This document shows, piece after piece, positions 9,617 to 17,895 of a DNA stretch of 55,607 nucleotides. Position numbers and translations under genes: made by a program. The DNA is from Hydrogenobacter sp. (GTDB taxonomy: Bacteria > Aquificota > Aquificia > Aquificales > Aquificaceae), in NCBI GenBank assembly GCA_041287335.1, contig JBEULM010000030.1, forward strand, positions 1-55,607, written 5' to 3'. Under the pieces are notes generated by a model. It worked only from the letters and a program-made list of their open reading frames with translations, did not search any database and was not told the origin of the DNA. The first letter of the stretch is position 1. Each line of letters begins with the position of its first letter.

Positions 9617-9864
9617 ACTTAGAGGATATAAAACCGGATGTGGTGCATGACGTTGTAGGCACTTTCTGTCCAGTACCTATAGCCGAAACATCAAAAGTTA
9701 TGAAAGGCATGAAGCTGGGCGAAGTACTTGAGCTTATAGCTGACGACCCTGGTGTTATTGAGGACATACCTGCATGGTGCAACGCAACAGGACAGGAATT
9801 TCTCGGCATGTACGAGGAGGATGGTGAGTATCATCTATTTGTAAGAAAAGTAAAGGAACTATGA
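9613..9864 (+). CDS. tusA: TusA/SirA-family sulfur carrier
   Basis: A protein of 83 residues with the family's CPxP motif at C19 (GTFCPVPIAETSKVM) followed by the helix-strand pattern of the TusA fold. A second cysteine, C56 (AWCNATG), sits in the usual second-cysteine region of the wider YeeD/TusA family. The motif cysteine carries persulfide sulfur. The gene overlaps the PP-loop gene before and the small gene after by 4 bases each, so it probably donates sulfur within this operon, for tRNA thiolation or for sulfur oxidation; the first fits the neighbours better. Confidence 0.88.
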   Translation: MNLEDIKPDVVHDVVGTFCPVPIAETSKVMKGMKLGEVLELIADDPGVIEDIPAWCNATGQEFLGMYEEDGEYHLFVRKVKEL

Positions 9865-10097
9865 GAGATAGAATAACCTTTGACACAAATCTCAGACAAC
9901 TTATTGAGGAACAACCCAGGATAAGAGACCTCCTTTATGATTATGGACTGAGAAAACTTGAAGAGGATGACATAACCGATGTAGTTCTTGATAAGTTGAC
10001 ACTTAAAGGATTCTTCCGCATGATGGATCTGGATGACGAAGCTCAGGGAATTTTATGGGAAAAGATACAAAATTTATACAGAGAAGCGGAGGATTAA
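9861..10097 (+). CDS. Small helical protein, DUF1858-like
   Basis: An acidic protein of 78 residues predicted to be all-helical (ITFDTNLRQLIEEQPRIRDL, LLYDYGLRKL). The layout of a short strand, a helix and 'xxLLYDYGL' recalls DUF1858/ScdA N-terminal domains, which often accompany DUF2249, TusA and Fe-S proteins. No cysteine is present. Its position between tusA and a NifU-type protein, with a 4-base overlap on the 5' side, points to an accessory role in sulfur or Fe-S delivery. Confidence 0.6.
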   Translation: MRDRITFDTNLRQLIEEQPRIRDLLYDYGLRKLEEDDITDVVLDKLTLKGFFRMMDLDDEAQGILWEKIQNLYREAED

Positions 10098-10099
10098 AA

Positions 10100-10351
10100 A
10101 TGATGGAAAAGGAGTACAAACAGGTGGAAGATATTTTAAAGAAGATAAGACCAGCCCTTAAGGATCATCATGGGGACCTAAAAGTAGTTGACATCAAGGA
10201 AGGGAATGTCTATTTACAGTTTGAAGGTGGTTGTACCGAATGTCCCATAGTTGATGCGAGCGTGAAAGATGTAGTTGATATGGCTATACGTGGAAACCTC
10301 AGGTGGGTCAAAAAGGTGGAGATACTTCAGCCGAGACTTCACATTGGATGA
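10100..10351 (+). CDS. NifU C-terminal domain (Nfu-type) Fe-S carrier
   Basis: From ATG 10100, placed seven bases after GGAGG (10088-10092), the product has 83 residues. It has the Nfu motif CxxC in GGCTECPIVDASVKD and the typical N-terminal stretch KKIRPALKDHHGDLKVV. Nfu proteins accept a [4Fe-4S] cluster from the scaffold and pass it to target enzymes. With IscU at the head of the same operon, scaffold and carrier are co-expressed. Its stop overlaps the aroE start (ATGA). Confidence 0.9.
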   Translation: MMEKEYKQVEDILKKIRPALKDHHGDLKVVDIKEGNVYLQFEGGCTECPIVDASVKDVVDMAIRGNLRWVKKVEILQPRLHIG

Positions 10352-11160
10352 AATTATCCGGAAGGACGGAAGTTTACGGTATAGTAGGCTATCCTGTAAA
10401 ACATTCTCTGTCACCCATCTTTCAGAACGCTTCTTTTGAGTACTTTTGTGTAGATGGAGTTTATGTACCCTTTGAAGTAAAACCGGAGAATTTCAGGGAG
10501 GCTTTTTTCGGTCTCAAAGCTCTTGGGGTAAAGGGCGTAAATATCACCGTACCATTTAAGGAAAAAGCCTTTGAATTTTGTGATTTTTCGGATGAGCATT
10601 CTGCCCTTATAGGAGCTGTAAACACTGTGAAGTTCGCAGATAAAATTGAGGGGTACAATACTGACTGGATAGGTTTTTTGAAGGCTCTGAAGGATACGGA
10701 AGGAAGTATAAAAGGTAAAAAGGTGCTCGTTTTGGGTGCAGGCGGTACCTCAAAGGCTGTACTTTATGCTTTGAGCAAGGAAGATTGCTACATATTCCTA
10801 TGGAATAGGACGCGTGAAAAAGCCCTTGAGCTTACCAAAAAGTTCCCTGCAGAGTTAGTAGCAAAACCTGAAGATGCACTTGATAGTGTGGATATAATAG
10901 TAAACACAACATCCGTAGGTCTATCGGAAGATGAACCTCCCCTTTTTGACTATGACAAAATAAAGGAGAAGCATACGGTTTTTGATGTAATATACAAAAA
11001 CACGTACCTTTTGAGAAAGGCTTCTGAGAAAGGTGCTAAGGTCCAAAATGGTCTTGGGATGTTAATTTATCAAGGCGTAGAGAGCTTTAAGATATGGACT
11101 GGTCTGGAAGTACCCATCAGTATAGTGAAAGAAAGCTTACCCGCTTCTGTGTTATCATAA
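10348..11160 (+). CDS. aroE: Shikimate dehydrogenase
   Basis: From ATG 10348 the product has 270 residues, the usual AroE length; an earlier in-frame start at 10303 lies inside the Nfu gene and is rejected. It has [14 protein letters not shown] (shikimate binding), [11 protein letters not shown] with the catalytic lysine, YNTDWIGF with the aspartate, and the NADP loop [14 protein letters not shown]. It reduces 3-dehydroshikimate in aromatic amino acid synthesis. It is the last gene of the iscU operon by overlap, although its function is unrelated. Confidence 0.94.
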   Translation: MKLSGRTEVYGIVGYPVKHSLSPIFQNASFEYFCVDGVYVPFEVKPENFREAFFGLKALGVKGVNITVPFKEKAFEFCDFSDEHSALIGAVNTVKFADKIEGYNTDWIGFLKALKDTEGSIKGKKVLVLGAGGTSKAVLYALSKEDCYIFLWNRTREKALELTKKFPAELVAKPEDALDSVDIIVNTTSVGLSEDEPPLFDYDKIKEKHTVFDVIYKNTYLLRKASEKGAKVQNGLGMLIYQGVESFKIWTGLEVPISIVKESLPASVLS

Positions 11161-11164
11161 AGGT

Positions 11165-11749
11165 ATGGATACTTTCGTTCTTGATACGAGCGTATTTACA
11201 AACCCGGACGTATATAACCAGTTTGAATCTGATCAGCTCGGAGCCATAGAAAACTTTATTTCTCTTGCCTCTCACACCAATGCCAGTTTTTTTATGCCTA
11301 CATCCGTATATTACGAACTTACTAAGATGGTCAATTTGGGAGATATAACCCCCAAGTTTGAGCTTGTGGTAAGAATAAGATCTCCCAGGAAGTGGGGACT
11401 CATGGTACCTGCAGAATTCCTCTACGAGTTTATAGAGGATGTGAGACAGAGAATAAACAAGGGCTTGAGGATAGCTGAAGAACATACGAAGGAAGCGGGA
11501 AAGCTTGCGGAAGAAGAGGTGGGAAGAGTAATAAACAAACTCAGAGATAAATACAGAGAAGCGCTCAGGGCAGGTATAATAGATAGTAAAGAGGATGTTG
11601 ATGTTCTGCTTCTTTCTTACGAACTTGATGCCATATTAGTTTCCGGTGATGAAGGTCTAAGGAAGTGGGCTGATAAGGTGGGTATAAAGCTCATAGATCC
11701 CAGAAATCTCAGATATATAATGGAGAGCCTCGCCAAGGTAGGGAAGTGA
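11165..11749 (+). CDS. PIN-domain RNA ligase partner protein
   Basis: A protein of 194 residues with PIN-fold features: [13 protein letters not shown] at the start with acidic D7, [12 protein letters not shown], and the C-terminal [20 protein letters not shown] with further acidic residues. This matches the family called RNA ligase partner protein (TIGR03875), found beside Pab1020-type RNA ligases. PIN proteins are usually endoribonucleases. Here the ligase gene converges on it with a single base between the stop codons. Whether it cuts or only binds RNA is unproven. It starts five bases after aroE and may be read through from that operon. Confidence 0.85.
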   Translation: MDTFVLDTSVFTNPDVYNQFESDQLGAIENFISLASHTNASFFMPTSVYYELTKMVNLGDITPKFELVVRIRSPRKWGLMVPAEFLYEFIEDVRQRINKGLRIAEEHTKEAGKLAEEEVGRVINKLRDKYREALRAGIIDSKEDVDVLLLSYELDAILVSGDEGLRKWADKVGIKLIDPRNLRYIMESLAKVGK

Positions 11750-11750
11750 A

Positions 11751-12848
11751 TTAATCTATAACTGATCCACCCTTTAAGAGATGTCCCAAAAGACCCGTCA
11801 TGTTGAGATAGACTTTATCAAACTCAAGTAGATAATGCTTCCCATCTTTTTCTAAACGTCTTTCTATGATCTGTATGTGTGCGGATGCATGCTTTATTTG
11901 TTCAATGAAGAAAAGGGCATTTTCCTTCTTATTGAATCTGCACCTGAAAGTTCTGTATACTTTATCTTCTGACCTCACCATTTCACACGCCCTGAATATA
12001 CCTTCCAGAAAAGCCTTACCTATCTCCGTATAGAGCCTCTCATCCTTTGAGATCTGCTCTTCCTCTATAAATAGAGCCAATCTCAAAAGCCTGTTTGTGT
12101 AGTAATCGGCAGGCAAACCCAGTATGTTTAAAGATGTAATCCTTATATCATTTATGTTGGCAAAACTCGTTATGTACTTTACTCTCTTGTCACGTTCCGA
12201 GTCTTCTTTGAACACCACACCTTCCTTCTTTTCGTCATTAAGCTTTTTGAGTATACGTTTTATATCACTTATCTGTGTTAGCTCAAACCTTCCAAATATC
12301 TCCACGTGAGGTAATCCATACTTCTCTATGATTTTGAGCTTTTCCCTGTATGCTAAAAAACCTTGTTCTCCCTTTTTCATTATGTCAAAGACAAAGAAAG
12401 CTATGTCCTCCTTAATGTAAGGAGGTGATTCTTCCACATATGGGTTTTCAGGACCGGCAACCTCTGCACACAGCACCAAATCTGGGTTTTCTTCAAAAAA
12501 ATCCTCTTTTATAAATTCCCTGACTCTATCTGTGGTGAAGGCGCATATGTATCCGCCTCTGGTGAGAGCATAAATCTCATCTTTGTAAAGAAATATCCTC
12601 GTATTATATCCATCTACCTTCTCCTCTACCCACACCGGTGCATTAAACTGTTCGGGAAGACCAACGGATAACTGAAATATTCTCCCTATATGTGGGTACC
12701 CCCACACCACAAAGTCTTTAAAAAGCGCAGTCCCCCTAGGTATATCTTTAAAGTCGTCGGTAAACCTGAGGTACTCAATTCCCTTAAAGTTTTCTGTCTT
12801 TACCTTGTTTTTTCTCAAAGCCTCTCTGACGATTTGCGCATCTACCAT
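11751..12848 (-). CDS. ATP-dependent RNA ligase, Pab1020 family
   Basis: A protein of 365 residues. The nucleotidyltransferase motif I is VEEKVDGYN (KxDG, K77), followed by TRGGY, AEVAGPENPY (motif III region) and KEGVVFK (motif IV). A C-terminal helical dimerisation domain is usual. Archaeal members join or circularise single-stranded RNA. Only some bacteria, mostly thermophiles, carry it. Its ATG lies about 5 bases after the expected transcription start (TATAAT on the minus strand at 12865-12860), without a Shine-Dalgarno sequence. Confidence 0.88.
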   Translation of the reverse strand: MVDAQIVREALRKNKVKTENFKGIEYLRFTDDFKDIPRGTALFKDFVVWGYPHIGRIFQLSVGLPEQFNAPVWVEEKVDGYNTRIFLYKDEIYALTRGGYICAFTTDRVREFIKEDFFEENPDLVLCAEVAGPENPYVEESPPYIKEDIAFFVFDIMKKGEQGFLAYREKLKIIEKYGLPHVEIFGRFELTQISDIKRILKKLNDEKKEGVVFKEDSERDKRVKYITSFANINDIRITSLNILGLPADYYTNRLLRLALFIEEEQISKDERLYTEIGKAFLEGIFRACEMVRSEDKVYRTFRCRFNKKENALFFIEQIKHASAHIQIIERRLEKDGKHYLLEFDKVYLNMTGLLGHLLKGGSVID

Positions 12849-12892
12849 GTGTTAACATCATTATAGCAGGAAAGAATATTACAATAGTAAAG
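12849..12892. promoter_or_regulatory. Divergent promoters with near-leaderless starts (RNA ligase / amidotransferase)
   Basis: In 44 bases lie TATAAT on the minus strand (12865-12860) for the ligase and TACAAT on the plus strand (12880-12885) for the amidotransferase. Expected transcription starts fall about 5 bases and 1 base before the two start codons, and neither gene has a Shine-Dalgarno sequence. Confidence 0.5.
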
Positions 12893-13570
12893 ATGAGGGT
12901 TCTGGCTATAAGACACGTACATGTAGAACACCTTGGGCTTTTGGAACCAATATTGAAGGATATGGGTTTTGAATTGGATTACATGGATACAGCCCAAGGG
13001 GAAAGACTAAAAAGATCTCTGGAAGATTATTCTCTCATCGTTGTTTTAGGAGGATACATGGGTGCATACGAGGAATATCTCTATCCCTTCCTCTCTTACG
13101 AATTTAGACTAATAGAAGAAGCCTTAAAGCTTGATGTCCCTTTGATAGGTATATGTTTGGGAAGTCAAATGTTAGCTAAGGTGCTTGGTGCAAAAGTTTA
13201 CAGAGGGGAAAAGGGTAAAGAGATAGGATGGTTTGAGGTTTATAAGAGGAATGATCATATATACTTTGAAGAATTTCCGCAGAGACTCAAGGTATTCCAG
13301 TGGCACGGAGATACTTTTGACCTGCCGTCGGGGGCGGTGAGAGTGTATTCTTCGGAGAAGTACGAAAACCAAGCCTTTGTTTATAAAAGAGCTGTAGGTT
13401 TGCAGTTTCACATTGAGGTAGACAAAAACATGATAAAGGATTGGATGAAGATATACAAAGATGAGCTTGAGAAGGAAGGAATAAATCCGAAAGAACTTTT
13501 GAGTTGCGAAGGGGCTGAAAATAAAAATCTACTTGATATCTTCCTAAGAAGATTTCTATATACAGTATGA
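12893..13570 (+). CDS. Class I glutamine amidotransferase, GMP-synthase-like
   Basis: A protein of 225 residues with the class I GATase triad: the nucleophile in GICLGSQMLAK, and the histidine and glutamate in LQFHIEVDK; WHGDTFDLP is also typical. It is a stand-alone domain of the GuaA-like group, not fused to a synthetase, so its ammonia acceptor is unknown; gamma-glutamyl hydrolase-like activity is also possible. The start is near-leaderless (TACAAT at 12880-12885). Confidence 0.8.
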   Translation: MRVLAIRHVHVEHLGLLEPILKDMGFELDYMDTAQGERLKRSLEDYSLIVVLGGYMGAYEEYLYPFLSYEFRLIEEALKLDVPLIGICLGSQMLAKVLGAKVYRGEKGKEIGWFEVYKRNDHIYFEEFPQRLKVFQWHGDTFDLPSGAVRVYSSEKYENQAFVYKRAVGLQFHIEVDKNMIKDWMKIYKDELEKEGINPKELLSCEGAENKNLLDIFLRRFLYTV

Positions 13571-13599
13571 CAAAAAGGTGTGACTACAAGAAGGACAAG

Positions 13600-13628
13600 A
13601 AGGGCATAAAAAACTCGCCCCTTTTTGG
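13600..13628 (+). terminator. Possible intrinsic terminator after the amidotransferase gene
   Basis: AAGGG pairs with CCCTT across a 14-base loop and is followed by a T-run. The stem is short, so this is tentative. It lies between the plus-strand amidotransferase gene and the converging nfi gene. Confidence 0.35.
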
Positions 13629-13669
13629 AGGCTACACATTTTCAACATTAATGTTTAGATTACTATGTA

Positions 13670-14320
13670 TTAGCGGTTTTTTCTAACCTTTTGCAGAAGG
13701 TTGTGAGCTAATCTCGTAGGTTCGGGAATGCGATACAGCGAAACTTTAAGTACAAGATCAACCGCAGTTTCTAAGCTTATTCTGTGTCCTACGGATACAT
13801 AAATAGGATCTGTGTTATCCCTCGTTCTGAGTACCGCACCTACTATATTGCCTTTATAAGTTAGGTATGCATAGCTTCCCCTTTTCCCTTCCAGTTCTTT
13901 GTGATAACCAAAGAGTCTTGTTTTGGCAACACCTACACTTACACTGTTTGTAACTATACCAAAGTGAGATGCTATACCACAGCCTCTTGGATGCGCTACG
14001 CCTTGACCATCTATAAAATAAACATCGGGTTTTAGCTTAAGATTTTCGTAGAGTTTTAGCATAAGGGGTAATTCTCTGAAGGCTAAAAAAGTTGGTATGT
14101 AAGGGAAATCAACTACTCCCTCTATAACATCCTCATACACAGGTTTTAACGTTTTCATATCAAGTACTACTATACCCGCCCACGCTTTTGTAGGGTTTTC
14201 TTTTATATCTTCAAAGGTAAGGTCTATACCGCCAACTGTTTTTATGCTTTCAAAATCATCCTTTTTCAACACTTTCTTTGCACATTCTAACTGTATTTTT
14301 TTCAACTCTTCAATGTCCAC
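13670..14320 (-). CDS. nfi: Endonuclease V
   Basis: A protein of 216 residues, the normal family length. It has VGGIDLTF with the first metal aspartate, [28 protein letters not shown] with the second aspartate and the PYIP/HPR signatures, and [10 protein letters not shown]. It cuts the second phosphodiester bond 3' of deoxyinosine, a deamination product that is frequent at high temperature. It overlaps the gene before it (14310-14687) by 11 bases and is probably co-transcribed. Confidence 0.93.
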   Translation of the reverse strand: MDIEELKKIQLECAKKVLKKDDFESIKTVGGIDLTFEDIKENPTKAWAGIVVLDMKTLKPVYEDVIEGVVDFPYIPTFLAFRELPLMLKLYENLKLKPDVYFIDGQGVAHPRGCGIASHFGIVTNSVSVGVAKTRLFGYHKELEGKRGSYAYLTYKGNIVGAVLRTRDNTDPIYVSVGHRISLETAVDLVLKVSLYRIPEPTRLAHNLLQKVRKNR

Positions 14321-14687
14321 TACCTGATTTACCTCCTTCTAAAAGCTCTCTTAAAGGTGGCAGATTTTTAGGTACTTCAGATTTTTCAGAAGTTCCTATC
14401 TTTAGGAATTTAAATTCTTCAATTTTTATCTTTCCACCTTCCACCATGTACATTTTCCCCCTTCTTATATCCAGTATGTTACCGAAAGGTTCTCGCTTTA
14501 TTTTACCTTGCTCTTGGTAAAAGACATATCCTTTTTTACCTACCTTTACATAACCAAGTAACTGTTTTTGATTGGTTTTTCCACCCTGAAAAAGGGTAGG
14601 AAAGACATCTTTACTCATTATCCTTTCTATGTCATCACCTTTTGAAGAACCTACCAAAAATATTATTAACATCAATGCGTAAATCAT
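14310..14687 (-). CDS. Small exported protein of unknown function
   Basis: A protein of 125 residues with an N-terminal hydrophobic signal segment ([17 protein letters not shown]). The rest is hydrophilic with a beta-rich middle ([20 protein letters not shown]) and a lysine- and glycine-rich tail. It resembles small periplasmic secretion or pilus-assembly accessory proteins (PilP-like) only in general shape. It has no recognised motif. It precedes and overlaps nfi. Confidence 0.55.
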   Translation of the reverse strand: MIYALMLIIFLVGSSKGDDIERIMSKDVFPTLFQGGKTNQKQLLGYVKVGKKGYVFYQEQGKIKREPFGNILDIRRGKMYMVEGGKIKIEEFKFLKIGTSEKSEVPKNLPPLRELLEGGKSGSGH

Positions 14688-14763
14688 GTAATAATTATCT
14701 TACGATACCTCTTTTTTTGTCAATCCTTTATATACTTAAAATAAAGCAGTGTGTTTCTCAATA

Positions 14764-14836
14764 TCGGGGTGACGGGACTTGAACCCGTGACCTCTGGCCC
14801 CCCATGCCAGCGCGCTTCCACCTGCGCCACACCCCG
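14764..14836 (-). tRNA. tRNA-Pro(GGG)
   Basis: The cloverleaf folds cleanly on the minus strand: acceptor CGGGGTG/CACCCCG (7 bp), D stem GCGC/GCGC, anticodon stem CTGGC/GCCAG with loop ATGGGGG (anticodon GGG), and T stem ACGGG/CCCGT with TTCAAGT. Discriminator A. The 3' CCA is not encoded. Total 73 bases. The C1-G72 pair and the anticodon support proline. Confidence 0.95.
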
Positions 14837-14843
14837 TTGATAA

Positions 14844-15140
14844 CTAAATTTTACCTCTTTTGGCAAATATATTCAACTTCATCGTGAGTTTTTTACTCGG
14901 TTTGAACTGAACAGTACGTTTGGAGCGTATTATTTTAATCTCACCCGTCCTCGGATTTCTTCCCCTTCTTTCTTTTGTATACCTAACTTTGAACGTTCCA
15001 AATCCCGAGAGTTTTACCTCCTGGCTTTCCATGAGAGCCTGGCTTATTGCATCAAAGATATAATTTAGTATGCTGTACAGAGTTTTTTTGGAGAGATCAC
15101 CACCCTTCCAAAGATCGTTTACTATACTTTTTCTTGTCAT
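14844..15140 (-). CDS. HU/IHF-family DNA-binding protein
   Basis: A basic protein of 98 residues with the family core: KKTLYSILNYIFDAISQAL, VKLSGFGTFKVR, and the arm motif RRGRNPRTGE. It bends and compacts DNA. The N-terminus is a little longer than E. coli HU, and the sequence is closer to IHF-alpha by GFGTF and the arm. It follows rpsA with one base between, so both are in one transcript. Confidence 0.9.
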   Translation of the reverse strand: MTRKSIVNDLWKGGDLSKKTLYSILNYIFDAISQALMESQEVKLSGFGTFKVRYTKERRGRNPRTGEIKIIRSKRTVQFKPSKKLTMKLNIFAKRGKI

Positions 15141-15141
15141 C

Positions 15142-16728
15142 TTAGAGTTTCATTTTTTTCTTGAGTATGTCACCTAAGGTGAAGCCACTCTCCGATCCTG
15201 TGGTAATCGCCTCTTCCCTCCTCTCCTCTTTCTCTTCTTTCATACTGAGTGTTATTCTCCCTTCCTCTGGAGATATCTCAAGGATCTTTGCTTCTACCTG
15301 CATTCCTTCCTTTAGTTCCACACCCTTTGGTATTTCTGATAAAGGTAAAAGACCGTCTGCACCCTCGGGAAACTCAAGAAAAACACCGAAAGGATGTGAT
15401 GACTTCACTTTCAACATCACCTTCTGTCCTACACTGTACTTTTGCTTTATTAATTCCCAAGGATTTGGCGTCAACTGTTTTAATCCTAACTTTATAAATC
15501 TACCCTCTAAGGCAAGAACTGCAAATTCACGCTCCTCTCCCTCTTTCAGCACATCCTCAACTCTACCGGGCTTTATCCATGAAAGATCGCTTCTGTGTAT
15601 CAAACCTTTTACACCGTTCCCCAGATCTACCAAAGCTTTTGCCCCCTCTATACGCTCAACTTTACCCTTTACCTTGCTCCCTGAGGGATGCTCTTTGAAA
15701 AATTCTTCCCACGGTTTTGGTAACGCTCTCTTTATACTCAGGATGAGCCTTTTACGTGACGGTTCAAACTCAAGAACCTTCACCTTTACCTCAGAACCCT
15801 TCTTATAGTTGGGGCTTTTATCGTAAGATATTTCCTCTTTGGGTACAAAACCTTCCACACCCTCTTGCACCTCTACGATGATCCCTCTGTCCGAAAACTC
15901 TACTATTCTGGCTGACAGTAGATCCCCTCTGTTTATTTTTTCTTTCACTTTCTCCCATGGGTTCTCCTTCATATCCCTAAGGCTCACAAATATGAACTCT
16001 CCATCCTTTGGAATGCGTTTTACCTTAACTCTGAGTTTTTCATCTATTTCCGCATAGTTGTATGGGTTTTTGTCTCTACCCCATGAGAGCTCCTCTTTTG
16101 GTAGAAAGGCTCTCAGAACTCCTTGAATGAGGAGAGTTATACCTTTTTCAGGATCTATCTTTATTACCCTTCCTTCAACAACGTCACCAACTTTCAGCTT
16201 TCCTAACAGTCTTTCCTTTTTTCTCTTTTCCTGCTGTACCAAATAAGCCCTTTGAGATACTTTTAGCTTTATACCTTCCTTAGTACTTTGAAATTCTATT
16301 ACTTTTACAACCACCCTTGAGCCTTCTCTGATTTTTCTACCCGCTTCACTAAAAGGCATGAAGGCAGGGATACCGTTTATATCAACTATGTAACCCTCAT
16401 CAGTTTTTCCTCTCACTTTTCCAGTGAGAAACCTTCCCCTTTCATAGGCTGAACGCAGAAAGTGAACGTATTTTTCTTCCATGTATCTTCTGTAAGAGAG
16501 AATTGGAGAGCCCCCCCTTGATATTTTAGTTACCACAGCCTTTATCTCATCTCCCTCCTTTGCGTTTGGTATTTCCTCTCTCGGGATTATACCCTCCACC
16601 TTGTAACCTATATCCACATATATGTTTCTATCGTCCACTTTTATAACTTTACATCGTATGACCTCCCCCCTCTTTATATCCCTTGCTTCTTCAAGACTTT
16701 TTTCAAGCAGTCTCTCAAATTCACCCAT
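15142..16728 (-). CDS. rpsA: 30S ribosomal protein S1
   Basis: A protein of 528 residues with six S1/OB repeats at about residues 18-85, 97-160, 178-255, 268-335, 350-420 and 435-500; the fourth is typical (GDLLSARIVEFSDRGIIVEV, then GVEGFVPKEEIS). It binds mRNA on the small subunit and helps start translation. A minus-strand promoter (CTTACA at 16776-16771, TATAAT at 16754-16749, 16-base gap) and GGAGGA precede it. Ends in a charged tail (KEEKEERREEA). Genes without a leader, as seen nearby, would not depend on it. Confidence 0.94.
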   Translation of the reverse strand: MGEFERLLEKSLEEARDIKRGEVIRCKVIKVDDRNIYVDIGYKVEGIIPREEIPNAKEGDEIKAVVTKISRGGSPILSYRRYMEEKYVHFLRSAYERGRFLTGKVRGKTDEGYIVDINGIPAFMPFSEAGRKIREGSRVVVKVIEFQSTKEGIKLKVSQRAYLVQQEKRKKERLLGKLKVGDVVEGRVIKIDPEKGITLLIQGVLRAFLPKEELSWGRDKNPYNYAEIDEKLRVKVKRIPKDGEFIFVSLRDMKENPWEKVKEKINRGDLLSARIVEFSDRGIIVEVQEGVEGFVPKEEISYDKSPNYKKGSEVKVKVLEFEPSRKRLILSIKRALPKPWEEFFKEHPSGSKVKGKVERIEGAKALVDLGNGVKGLIHRSDLSWIKPGRVEDVLKEGEEREFAVLALEGRFIKLGLKQLTPNPWELIKQKYSVGQKVMLKVKSSHPFGVFLEFPEGADGLLPLSEIPKGVELKEGMQVEAKILEISPEEGRITLSMKEEKEERREEAITTGSESGFTLGDILKKKMKL

Positions 16729-16748
16729 AAGATCCTCCAGAAGTTTAT

Positions 16749-16776
16749 ATTATAATACCAAAAATTTTTTTGTAAG
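16749..16776 (-). promoter_or_regulatory. Promoter of rpsA
   Basis: On the minus strand CTTACA (16776-16771) and TATAAT (16754-16749) are 16 bases apart, 21 bases before the ATG, with GGAGGA as ribosome site between. Confidence 0.55.
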
Positions 16777-16821
16777 AAGGCGCAACAAAAGTATCAAAAA
16801 AACACTGCCAGATAAAGAATA

Positions 16822-16864
16822 TGATATAAATCACATCAGAAGATCCAGAGGATTTTTTTATAAT
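16822..16864 (+). promoter_or_regulatory. FNR/CRP-type box and TATAAT before bcp
   Basis: TGATATAAATCA at 16822-16833 has the TGAT-N4-ATCA core. TATAAT at 16859-16864 begins 31.5 bases after its centre, about two bases beyond the ideal class II spacing. The expected transcript start (about 16871) is directly at the bcp ATG (16872), so the mRNA is probably leaderless. Confidence 0.5.
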
Positions 16865-16871
16865 TAGTGGC

Positions 16872-17351
16872 ATGTTGAAAGAGGGAGATAAAGCACCCGA
16901 TTTTTGTCTTGATGGCATAGGTGAGGATGGGAAAGAGGGAAAGTTCTGCCTTAAGGACTTTCTCGGAAAGTCATTTATTCTATACTTTTATCCGAAAGAT
17001 GACACACCCGGATGTACTCAAGAAGCGTGTGACTTCAGGGATAGCATGTCGATGCTCTACTCTCTTGGAGTGAAGGTAATAGGCATAAGTCCGGATGATC
17101 TAAATTCCCACAGGAAATTCAGAGAAAAATACGGGCTTAACTTTACTCTTTTGAGTGATCCCTCAAAAGAAGTTGCAAAACTCTATTTTGCATACGGTAA
17201 GAAGAAGATGTACGGTAAAGAGACTGAAGGCATAATAAGAAGCACCTTTCTGATAGACGAAGCGGGAAGGATAAAGAAGGCTTGGTACAATGTGAAAGCA
17301 AAAGGGCATGTAGAGAATGTGTTGAGAAGTCTGAAAGATATTGGAACTTAA
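16872..17351 (+). CDS. bcp: Thioredoxin-dependent peroxiredoxin, Bcp/PrxQ family
   Basis: A protein of 159 residues. The peroxidatic C48 lies in DDTPGCTQEACDFRD with the resolving C53 five positions later, the atypical two-cysteine Bcp pattern. It reduces hydrogen peroxide and organic peroxides with thioredoxin. There is no Shine-Dalgarno sequence; the ATG is about 8 bases after TATAAT, so it is probably leaderless. An FNR-like box upstream suggests control by oxygen or NO. A second thioredoxin-fold gene follows 15 bases later. Confidence 0.93.
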   Translation: MLKEGDKAPDFCLDGIGEDGKEGKFCLKDFLGKSFILYFYPKDDTPGCTQEACDFRDSMSMLYSLGVKVIGISPDDLNSHRKFREKYGLNFTLLSDPSKEVAKLYFAYGKKKMYGKETEGIIRSTFLIDEAGRIKKAWYNVKAKGHVENVLRSLKDIGT

Positions 17352-17366
17352 CAAGGAGGTGAAGTT

Positions 17367-17846
17367 ATGCCATTAAAAGTGGGGGATAAAGCACCGGATT
17401 TCTTACTCGCTTCATACAAAGGTGAAAGGTGTTCACTTTATGAAACTTCAAGGTACGCACTGCTTACCTTTTATAAAGTTACCTGCCCTACATGTCAGCT
17501 TACGCTGCCCTTTGTAGAAAGAATGTATAGACTTTACGGTGACAAAATCACCTTCTGGGGAATAGTGCAGGATAGCGAAAGGGACATAGGTAAGTTTATC
17601 ACTAAGTATAACCTTACATTCCCTCAACTCGTGGATCATCCCGCTTACGAAGTTTCCCAAAAGTACAGTGTAGAGGTCGTGCCTACTTTGTATCTCATAA
17701 ATCCGGAAAAAATAGTGGAGTTTGTAAGTTACTCCTTTGTTAAAAAGGAGATAGAGGAACTAAATACAAAGATCTCTTCTTTGGCAGGAAAGGAACACAT
17801 GGATGTATTTGCGGATGCGGAGGTTCCAGCTTTTAAACCTGGCTGA
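17367..17846 (+). CDS. TlpA/ResA-like thiol-disulfide protein (cytosolic)
   Basis: A protein of 159 residues with a thioredoxin fold: VGDKAPDFLL at the start, the redox site C40-P-T-C43 (KVTCPTCQL) and a cis-proline loop (VVPTLYLI). It has no signal peptide, so it is likely to act in the cytoplasm, unlike typical TlpA or ResA. Placed behind bcp with its own AGGAGGTGA ribosome site (17354-17362), it may be a reductant or a partner for that peroxidase, or a member of the AhpC/TSA superfamily with peroxidase activity itself. Confidence 0.8.
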   Translation: MPLKVGDKAPDFLLASYKGERCSLYETSRYALLTFYKVTCPTCQLTLPFVERMYRLYGDKITFWGIVQDSERDIGKFITKYNLTFPQLVDHPAYEVSQKYSVEVVPTLYLINPEKIVEFVSYSFVKKEIEELNTKISSLAGKEHMDVFADAEVPAFKPG

Positions 17847-17859
17847 GGATCAAGAAGCA

Positions 17860-17876
17860 GGCGTTAGTTTAACGCC
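17860..17876. repeat. Hairpin between the thioredoxin-like gene and yggS
   Basis: GGCGTTA and TAACGCC form a perfect 7-bp stem with a 3-base loop. There is no T-run, so it may act as an attenuator or RNA-stability element rather than a classic terminator. Confidence 0.45.
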
Positions 17877-17895
17877 ATAGTACAGTAAGGATAAG

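Noticed and set aside
15161-15808. Long plus-strand frames opposite rpsA
   Set aside because: Shadow of the S1 gene; no start site, low-complexity serine-rich product.
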